This document shows positions 7,596 through 14,136 of a stretch of DNA of 14,136 bases, piece after piece. Source of the stretch: Flavobacterium sp. Lineage in GTDB: Bacteria; Bacteroidota; Bacteroidia; Flavobacteriales; Flavobacteriaceae. Position numbers and translations under genes: made by a program. The notes under the pieces are model-generated. The model searched no databases, was not told the DNA's origin, and saw only the letters and a list, made by a program, of their open reading frames with translations. How positions within the stretch are numbered: position 1 is the stretch's first letter; each line of letters opens with the position of its first letter. The DNA lies in the NCBI GenBank assembly GCA_018062725.1, contig JAGORP010000052.1, positions 1 through 14,136 on the forward strand. Direction: 5' to 3'.

Positions 7596-8099
7596 ATGAA
7601 AAAAATACACTACATATTATTAGCCCCTTTCTTTTTTCTACTGAACGGTTGTGGCGTTTACAACTTTACGGGTACCGGAAAAATAGACGCTAACACCTTT
7701 CAAGTTAATACCTTTCAAAATGTTTCCGAATTAATTGAACCTGGAATTGACCGAGAATTTACCTTGAAACTACAAGATTTAATCCAAAATCAAACAAACT
7801 TAAATCTAACTTCTACCGATGGTGATTTGATGTACGAAGGAGAAATTGTAGATTATCGCATATCACCAATGACAGCTACAGCCGAATTAACTGCAGCTCA
7901 AAACCGATTGAATATTACGATAAATCTTCGTTTTTCAAATAAAAAGAAACCGGAAGAGAATTTTGAAAAACGTTTTTCATTCTATCATGATTACTCAGGC
8001 GAACAACAATTGGTAGGCGCACAGCTTAGAACGGCCTTAGACGACATTTTTGAGCGTATCACACAAGATATGTTTAACGCAACTTTAGCCAAATGGTAA
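7596..8099 (+). CDS. lptE: LptE-family LPS assembly lipoprotein
   Basis: LptE is the outer-membrane lipoprotein that plugs the LptD barrel and helps insert lipopolysaccharide into the outer leaflet. This 167-residue protein has a signal peptide of about 18 residues (MKKIHYILLAPFFFLLNG) and a lipobox LNGC, with Cys19 predicted to be lipidated. The mature part begins GVYNFTGTGKID and contains TNLNLTSTDGDLMYEGEIVDY and the late FERITQDMFNATLAKW, all typical of the Bacteroidota LptE family, which differs strongly from the E. coli protein. I chose ATG 7596 rather than the upstream in-frame TTG at 7581, because the latter puts charged residues before the signal peptide and lies in the -7 box. The stop codon is followed after 5 bases by the next gene's preferred start, which suggests an operon with the TPR-like gene and secG. 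Confidence 0.88.
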   Translation: MKKIHYILLAPFFFLLNGCGVYNFTGTGKIDANTFQVNTFQNVSELIEPGIDREFTLKLQDLIQNQTNLNLTSTDGDLMYEGEIVDYRISPMTATAELTAAQNRLNITINLRFSNKKKPEENFEKRFSFYHDYSGEQQLVGAQLRTALDDIFERITQDMFNATLAKW

Positions 8100-8104
8100 C
8101 GACT

Positions 8105-8986
8105 ATGAATTTGAACGAATTTACGTATTTACTGAATAAGCCAGACGCGATTAACAATAATCAAATTAGCGATTTAGATAAAATACTACAGGAATATCCG
8201 TATTTTCAAAGCGCTAGAAGTTTATATTTAAAAGGTCTTTACAACCAAGATAGTTTTAAATACAATTCGGCATTAAAAACTACCGCTAGTTATACTACTG
8301 ACCGAAGTATACTTTTCGATTTTATTACTTCCGAACATTTCACAGGGATACAAAAGACTTTTTTTCAAGAAAAAGAAGATCAAATTTTTGATATTTCAGT
8401 AGTGGACAGTTTTCTTGTAGAAAAAGAAATCATGACTGCTGATAAAACCCAAACATTAGAAGAAATAAAACCTGAAAACACATTAGAAAAATCGATTATT
8501 TCTTCCATCAAAGAAGCTACTCAGGAAACCGAAACCATTTCTAATAATCTACCCGAAAACCAGACAGTTGTTTTAGAAGAGAAATTAGAACTTGGCAAAC
8601 CATTGGATTTTCAGCCTTCCGAAACACACTCCTTTCAAGAATGGCTTCAGTTATCAAAACTACAACCCATTGAAAGAGAAGAAACCGAAACAAAAACAGA
8701 AAATTCACTAGCAACAAAATATGAATTAATTGATAAATTCATAGAAGCCAATCCGAAAATCACACCTCCAAAAGAAGATGCTCCAACTCCTATATATACA
8801 CAAAAAAAGGAAGATACTTCGTATTTGATGACAGAGACTTTGGCGAAAATATATTTAGAGCAAAAAAAATTCAGCAAAGCAATTCAAGCTTATGAAATAT
8901 TAATTTTGAAATATCCAGAAAAAAGTAGTTTATTTGCAAACCGAATTTTAGACATAAAAGAATTACAACAAAATAACAATAAATAA
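8105..8986 (+). CDS. Conserved TPR-like protein of unknown function between lptE and secG
   Basis: I do not recognise a characterised family. The 293-residue protein has three parts. An N-terminal helical region (about 1-95) carries LDKILQEYPYFQSARSLYLK and an aromatic-rich stretch ending SILFDFIT. A variable acidic, Glu/Thr-rich linker follows (about 100-235). The C-terminal segment (about 240-285), ETLAKIYLEQKKFSKAIQAY, looks like a single TPR motif. There is no signal peptide or membrane segment, so it is probably cytoplasmic. ATG 8105 (MNLNEFTYLL) is preferred; ATG 8093 is in frame and overlaps the lptE stop but adds only four residues. secG starts 2 bases after its stop, so translation is probably coupled. 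The neighbourhood suggests, but does not show, a role connected with envelope biogenesis or export. Confidence 0.85.
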   Translation: MNLNEFTYLLNKPDAINNNQISDLDKILQEYPYFQSARSLYLKGLYNQDSFKYNSALKTTASYTTDRSILFDFITSEHFTGIQKTFFQEKEDQIFDISVVDSFLVEKEIMTADKTQTLEEIKPENTLEKSIISSIKEATQETETISNNLPENQTVVLEEKLELGKPLDFQPSETHSFQEWLQLSKLQPIEREETETKTENSLATKYELIDKFIEANPKITPPKEDAPTPIYTQKKEDTSYLMTETLAKIYLEQKKFSKAIQAYEILILKYPEKSSLFANRILDIKELQQNNNK

Positions 8987-8988
8987 CA

Positions 8989-9363
8989 ATGAGCACATTT
9001 ACAATTTTCTTAGTATTAATCACGATAGTTTGTTTTCTATTAATCGTAGTTATTATGGTTCAAAATCCTAAAGGTGGAGGTTTATCTTCAACTTTCGGAA
9101 GTTCGTCACAAATGGGTGGTGTTCAAAAAACAACCGATTTCTTAGACAAAAGTACTTGGTATTTGGCCGGAGCTTTAATCACATTAATATTAATGTCAAG
9201 CTTAAGTTTTAATGGTGGCGCTAGTGACACAGGTTCTAAAGTAATGGAAGAATCAACTCCATCTGCAATACCTGCCGCTCCAGCAACAACTCCTGGAACA
9301 GATAGCAAAACAGCTACTCCAGCAGCAACGGAAACACCTGCTACAGAAGAAGCAAAAAAATAA
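8989..9363 (+). CDS. secG: Protein-export membrane protein SecG
   Basis: SecG is the small auxiliary subunit of the SecYEG translocon that assists SecA-driven export. The protein has 124 residues and two membrane helices (about 3-24 and 57-75) joined by a conserved loop containing VQNPKGGGLSSTFG, the SecG signature. The third part (76-124) is a low-complexity tail rich in Ala, Thr and Pro ending in EEAKK, which is longer than in E. coli SecG (110 residues in total) but looks like a disordered extension. It is the last gene of the miaB-secG run and is followed by a strong hairpin terminator. Confidence 0.94.
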   Translation: MSTFTIFLVLITIVCFLLIVVIMVQNPKGGGLSSTFGSSSQMGGVQKTTDFLDKSTWYLAGALITLILMSSLSFNGGASDTGSKVMEESTPSAIPAAPATTPGTDSKTATPAATETPATEEAKK

Positions 9364-9385
9364 TTTTCGACATAAACGAAAACGC

Positions 9386-9420
9386 AAAAATGCCAGCCTG
9401 TCAGTGCTGGCATTTTTATT
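9386..9420 (+). terminator. Rho-independent terminator after secG
   Basis: A perfect 12-base inverted repeat, AAAAATGCCAGC (9386-9397) and GCTGGCATTTTT (9406-9417), encloses the 8-base loop CTGTCAGT and ends in a T-rich run. It lies 22 bases after the secG stop and separates secG from groES. Confidence 0.9.
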
Positions 9421-9423
9421 TGG

Positions 9424-9431
9424 TAAATTTG
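9424..9431 (+). promoter_or_regulatory. groS: Possible groES -7 box (sigma-A type)
   Basis: TAAATTTG fits the TAnnTTTG consensus and lies 71 bases before the groES start. A matching -33 TTG is not visible because the upstream bases belong to the secG terminator stem, so this is weak support for a housekeeping groESL promoter. Confidence 0.35.
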
Positions 9432-9445
9432 ACAGATTTTCCCAC

Positions 9446-9461
9446 TTGGCACAATTTCTGA
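9446..9461 (+). promoter_or_regulatory. Sigma-54-like promoter candidate upstream of groES
   Basis: TTGGCACAATTTCTGA contains an excellent -24 element (TTGGCAC). The -12 position carries CTGA, where the RpoN consensus expects TTGC, at the right distance (GG of -24 at 9448-9449, ten bases, then GA at 9460-9461). Transcription would start near 9473, about 30 bases before the groES ATG. The mismatch in the -12 GC is serious for a classical sigma-54 promoter, so this is a candidate only. Confidence 0.35.
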
Positions 9462-9502
9462 CAAATTAGTAATCAATAAAATTCAATTAAAAACAAAATA
9501 AA

Positions 9503-9778
9503 ATGGCATTAAACATTCAACCACTATCAGATCGTGTTATCATTGAACCAGCTGCTGCCGAGACACAAACGGCTTCTGGAATTATAATTCCTGATACGGC
9601 GAAAGAAAAACCACAAAAAGGAACTGTAGTTGCTGTTGGGAATGGGAAAAAAGACCAACCCATGACTGTAAAAATTGGCGATACGGTTCTTTATGGAAAA
9701 TATGCTGGAACCGATTTAAAATTTGAAAACAAAGATTATTTAATCATGCGTGAAGAAGACATCTTGGCGATTATCTAA
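9503..9778 (+). CDS. groS: Co-chaperonin GroES
   Basis: GroES forms the heptameric lid of the GroEL folding chamber. The protein has 91 residues, close to the usual 95-97. It begins [13 protein letters not shown], contains the mobile loop with the hydrophobic GroEL-binding tripeptide (SGIIIPDTA, about residues 25-33), and has the later [12 protein letters not shown] and ends DILAII, all canonical. It lies 85 bases after the secG terminator and 114 bases before groEL. That spacer is long for a groESL operon and is filled with repeat-like sequence, but contains no clear terminator with a T-run and no new promoter. Confidence 0.97.
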   Translation: MALNIQPLSDRVIIEPAAAETQTASGIIIPDTAKEKPQKGTVVAVGNGKKDQPMTVKIGDTVLYGKYAGTDLKFENKDYLIMREEDILAII

Positions 9779-9800
9779 TTGTATAAAAATTAAACTTTAA

Positions 9801-9826
9801 TGTGAGGCTGAGCAAAATCAAAGCCT
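9801..9826 (+). repeat. Degenerate CTGAGC...TCAAAGCCT repeat-like element
   Basis: Between groES and groEL the sequence TGTGAGGCTGAGCAAAATCA, followed by AAGCCT, has terminal inverted pentamers AGGCT (9805-9809) and AGCCT (9822-9826). It resembles a decayed copy of CTGAGCGAAGTCGAAGCC-type intergenic repeats that I recall from Flavobacterium genomes (recollection). It has no T-run, so it is not a convincing terminator. Confidence 0.4.
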
Positions 9827-9846
9827 ATAATTAAAAATATAACCTA

Positions 9847-11524
<1,678 letters not shown>

Positions 11525-11553
11525 TATAAATCCTATAGTAAATACACAAATGC

Positions 11554-11587
11554 AAAACCGATAAGAAATTTCTTATCGGTTTTTTTT
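11554..11587 (+). terminator. Rho-independent terminator after groEL
   Basis: AAAACCGATAAGAAA (11554-11568) and TTTCTTATCGGTTTT (11569-11583) form a perfect 15-base inverted repeat followed by further T residues to 11587. The innermost pairs must open to form the loop. It lies 29 bases after the groEL stop. Confidence 0.92.
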
Positions 11588-11594
11588 ATCTTTG
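11587..11594 (+). promoter_or_regulatory. -7 box of the MG2/plug gene, overlapping the groEL terminator T-tract
   Basis: TATCTTTG is a full match to TAnnTTTG, identical to the lptE -7 box. Its first T is the last T of the terminator run. The -33 region would fall in the terminator stem, and no TTG is visible there. The ATG at 11610 is 15 bases further, so the leader would be very short. Confidence 0.5.
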
Positions 11595-11609
11595 CAAAAA
11601 AATTAAAAA

Positions 11610-13964
11610 ATGAACAAATACTTTATACGCCTTGTATTCTTATTAACTTTTGTGAGCACTTACTCACAAGAAGTTTTCGATGAAAAATTAATTATTGAAA
11701 ACAACACAAACTACTTCAAACTTGAAAGAGAAAACATTCACACACAATTTAACAAAACAGTATATACCACTGGAGAAACCATTTGGCTAAAAGGCTATGT
11801 GATTGACAAAATAACCGGTTTACCCAACATAAAATCGGCCAATATTATCATGGAATTGCTTAATTCCAAAGGTGAAAGAATAGATTCCAAATTACTTTAT
11901 TCTGAAAATAGTACTTTTCATGGGTATTACAACACAGAACTAATTACCGAATCTGGAAACTATTATTTCAGATTTTTTAGCAATTATATGAATAATTTTT
12001 CGGAAGACGAATCGGTTACCTACGAAATTGCAATCATCAACCCATCAAATTATAACATTGATTTACATCCAAAATTCAACCCAAATAAAATCAGCATTAA
12101 TTATTATCCAGAATCAGGAGTTTTATTAGAAAACACTGACAATACTATAGTTGCCGAAATAAAAGATTGCAACGGCATAGGTAATACTATACAAGACATT
12201 GACGTTTTAAACGACAAAAATGAAATTGTCACTACATTTTCTACTAACGAACAAGGTTATGGGAAATTTAAATTACTTGAAACTAAAAATTCGAATTACA
12301 AGATTAAGCTGAAACAAAATAACGCTCTAGAAAAAGTTATTGAAAAACCGAAAGCTTACGGCTACATTATAAGCATCAACGATAATTTTAATTCTGAAAC
12401 ATTGTTTGTTGATCTTAAAACCAACAAAACTACCCTTTCGAATGGAAAAACTATTTGGTTAGGTATTCAACATCTTGACAATTTAAATTTAGTAAAGGTT
12501 GATTTTGACACCAATACATTGACAAAAAAACTAGCATTTTCTAAAAAAGACCTCAATCAAGGCATCATAAATTTCATTCTTTTCAATGAAAAAAAAGAAA
12601 TCATGGCAGAAAGATTGTATTTCAATCACAATACCAACGTAAGCGACAACATCGTGATAACCAATAAAACGGTTACAAACGATTCTATCAAATATAAATT
12701 TAAAAGTAATTTTAATCTTGGCGAGTTAAGTTACAGCATTATGCCTTCGAAAACACTCACAAAACCAAACAGATACAACACGTATTCAAGTCTTTTACTC
12801 AACAATCATTTAACTACTGAAATCGACAACAGTCACTATTATTTCAACAATTACAATCGCCTAAAACACTTTGAATTAGATGTTGCACTATATACTAAAA
12901 AATACAAATACAATTTCTTACACAACATTAATATCCCAACCGAAAAATTTAAATTTGAAAATGGCTTATCCATTATTGGAAGAGTAAATTCAGAAATCAT
13001 CAATAAAGATTACAAAATAAATCTTACTTGTCTTTCATCTGGCGTCAACTTGATCACAACCATCAATGAAAAGAATGAGTTTAAATTTGATAACCTTATT
13101 GTTAGAGACTCGACTGCTATTTTTTTAACACTAGTTAATAAAAAAGACGTGGTGAAAAATTTTACTACAGCCTTTAATTTAGTAAAAGCCAAAAACCAGT
13201 TATATAAACCCTTCAAAGCTAAACAAAGCTGTCTTGAAGAAAGCACCGACAAAGAAATTATTAAGAATTTAAAATTTCCTAAACCAGACAGAAATGCGCA
13301 TTGGCTGGACTCAGTACAAATTGAAAAAACGATCAAAAAACAAAAATTAACCAATAGAAACAATTCCGCCTATGCGAATTCTTTTGCAGATGGTTATAAA
13401 ATTACGGATGAAATTGCAAAAAACTATATGGACTTAATTAGTTTTTTAAGATCAAAAGGGTATGAGATCAGAACGTACGATTTGCAATCCCAACTATACT
13501 ATCGAATGGGAATGAATAAATCTGAAGTGGTCGTAATGATTGACAATGCTCCTCTAATGGATGTTAATTTTTTGAACAACTACAGAATGTCTGACATTGA
13601 TGAAATTTACATTAACAAAAGAGGTTATGGCGCCGGAAGTGCTGGCGCGAATGGAATTATTAGTATTTTCACTAAAAAAACATATACCGGAAAAAAACAC
13701 GCCAATATTACCGCCAAAAGCTACATTTGTAAAGACGGTTTTACCCCTTCTCTGCCTTTCAAGAACAATTTAAATATTAACTTTAATGACGAAAGTTTTC
13801 TTAATTTCGGAAATATTTTCTGGAATGTTAAAACAGTCACTAATCAAAATGGAGAGTTTGAAATTTCACTTCCAAGAATTAACAACGGTTCAATTATTTT
13901 AGTTTTAGACGGCATAAACAGTACAGGGCAAGTCATTTCAAAAACGATAGACATTCAGCCTTAA
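11610..13964 (+). CDS. Exported protein with MG2-like and TonB-plug-like domains, no beta-barrel
   Basis: The function is unknown. The 784-residue protein begins with a Sec signal peptide of about 20 residues (MNKYFIRLVFLLTFVSTYSQ, likely cleaved after TYS or SQ; no lipobox), so it is periplasmic or outer-membrane associated. Residues about 40-145 (HTQFNKTVYTTGETIWLKGY, then GYYNTELITESGNYYFRFF) resemble the MG2 domain of bacterial alpha-2-macroglobulins. Several beta-rich segments follow (150-540), then a Lys-rich part. Residues about 595-690 resemble a TonB-receptor plug: a short helix (DLISFLRSKGYEI, near 609), VVVMIDNAPL (640-649), DIDEIYINKR and GAGSAGANGIISIFTKK (about 674-690). The last 50 residues are another beta-sandwich-like end (NGEFEISLPRINNGSIILVLDG). 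There is no thioester CxEQ motif, no barrel and no type IX sorting domain. It has its own -7 box and faces a minus-strand TonB receptor. Confidence 0.78.
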   Translation: MNKYFIRLVFLLTFVSTYSQEVFDEKLIIENNTNYFKLERENIHTQFNKTVYTTGETIWLKGYVIDKITGLPNIKSANIIMELLNSKGERIDSKLLYSENSTFHGYYNTELITESGNYYFRFFSNYMNNFSEDESVTYEIAIINPSNYNIDLHPKFNPNKISINYYPESGVLLENTDNTIVAEIKDCNGIGNTIQDIDVLNDKNEIVTTFSTNEQGYGKFKLLETKNSNYKIKLKQNNALEKVIEKPKAYGYIISINDNFNSETLFVDLKTNKTTLSNGKTIWLGIQHLDNLNLVKVDFDTNTLTKKLAFSKKDLNQGIINFILFNEKKEIMAERLYFNHNTNVSDNIVITNKTVTNDSIKYKFKSNFNLGELSYSIMPSKTLTKPNRYNTYSSLLLNNHLTTEIDNSHYYFNNYNRLKHFELDVALYTKKYKYNFLHNINIPTEKFKFENGLSIIGRVNSEIINKDYKINLTCLSSGVNLITTINEKNEFKFDNLIVRDSTAIFLTLVNKKDVVKNFTTAFNLVKAKNQLYKPFKAKQSCLEESTDKEIIKNLKFPKPDRNAHWLDSVQIEKTIKKQKLTNRNNSAYANSFADGYKITDEIAKNYMDLISFLRSKGYEIRTYDLQSQLYYRMGMNKSEVVVMIDNAPLMDVNFLNNYRMSDIDEIYINKRGYGAGSAGANGIISIFTKKTYTGKKHANITAKSYICKDGFTPSLPFKNNLNINFNDESFLNFGNIFWNVKTVTNQNGEFEISLPRINNGSIILVLDGINSTGQVISKTIDIQP

Positions 13965-13986
13965 AAAACAAAAATCCAAATAACAA

Positions 13987-14018
13987 AAAACCCCAACTTC
14001 AACTGAAATTGGGGTTTT
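13987..14018. terminator. Bidirectional terminator between convergent genes
   Basis: AAAACCCCAA (13987-13996) and TTGGGGTTTT (14009-14018) form a perfect 10-base inverted repeat with an inner TTC/GAA pairing. A-runs on the left and T-runs on the right allow it to serve the MG2/plug gene on the plus strand and the TonB receptor on the minus strand. Confidence 0.88.
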
Positions 14019-14034
14019 GTTTTATCGGTTCCTT

Positions 14035-14136
14035 TTAGAAATTAAACTTGGCACTTATCGAAACATTTAGCCCTGGTTCCGATATGTTGAAAGGTCTAAA
14101 TCGCGACATGTGATTCACATATTTTTTATCCAAAAC
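14035..14136 (-). CDS. TonB-dependent receptor, C-terminal 33 codons (runs off the right edge)
   Basis: The complement reads an open frame from the right edge to a TAA at 14035-14037. The 33 residues include DKKYVNHMSRFRPFNISEPG, then LNVSISAKFNF. The pattern [DN]xKYxNHxSRxRxxxIxEPGxN followed by an alternating strand ending in Phe is the typical last two strands of a TonB-dependent outer-membrane receptor, with the terminal Phe recognised by the BAM machinery. TonB receptors import iron complexes, cobalamin, metals or glycans; the substrate cannot be told from this fragment. It converges on the MG2/plug gene across a shared terminator. Confidence 0.82.
   Translation of the reverse strand, partial: VLDKKYVNHMSRFRPFNISEPGLNVSISAKFNF

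Noticed and set aside
8093..8104. ATG start for the TPR-like gene overlapping the lptE stop
   Set aside because: It remains possible, but adds only MVTT; the ATG at 8105 gives a more natural N-terminus.
9805..9826. AGGCT/AGCCT inverted repeat as a groES terminator
   Set aside because: The stem is only five base pairs with a 12-base loop and no T-run; it reads better as a repeat remnant.
14048..14063. Second TTGGCAC motif as a sigma-54 promoter
   Set aside because: It lies within the TonB receptor coding end, has no -12 element at the right spacing, and points away from any gene in the window.

Overview
The window comes from a member of the Bacteroidota, most likely Flavobacteriaceae (Flavobacterium or a close relative). 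The evidence is the AT-rich DNA, the near absence of Shine-Dalgarno sequences, several promoters of the Bacteroidota type (TTG, about 20 bases, TAnnTTTG), a gldK gliding/type IX secretion gene, a Bacteroidota-type LptE lipoprotein and a TonB-dependent receptor end. It looks like core chromosome. I see no insertion sequence, phage gene, CRISPR array, tRNA or rRNA.

Left block, minus strand (1-4587): topA (DNA topoisomerase I) is followed after 3 bases by a ureohydrolase-fold protein annotated by homology as formimidoylglutamase, and then, after a 149-base gap with its own candidate promoter, by the 5' part of gldK, which runs off the left edge. The ureohydrolase-like protein has lost three of the six metal ligands of its family and is probably a pseudoenzyme. 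A 208-base divergent promoter region separates topA from the next block.

Middle block, plus strand (4796-9363): miaB (tRNA methylthiotransferase), a sigma-54 activator without a sensory domain, lptE, a conserved TPR-like protein of unknown role, and secG, ending at a strong hairpin terminator. lptE has a near-perfect promoter inside the end of the activator gene. The second half of this run concerns the cell envelope (LPS assembly, Sec export).

Chaperonin block (9503-11524): groES and groEL, separated by an unusually long 114-base spacer that holds degenerate copies of two repeat-like elements. A sigma-54-like -24 motif lies upstream of groES. A perfect hairpin terminator follows groEL, and its T-tract doubles as part of the next gene's -7 box.

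Right block (11610-14136): a 784-residue exported protein combines an N-terminal macroglobulin (MG2)-like domain with a C-terminal TonB-receptor plug-like domain but has no beta-barrel. It converges on the last 33 codons of a minus-strand TonB-dependent receptor across a shared bidirectional terminator.

The most unusual items are the ureohydrolase-like pseudoenzyme beside the type IX secretion locus, the MG2/plug protein without a barrel, the possible RpoN control of groESL, and repeat-derived sequence placed directly before start codons. None is clearly a new multi-gene system; they are individual puzzles in conserved neighbourhoods.
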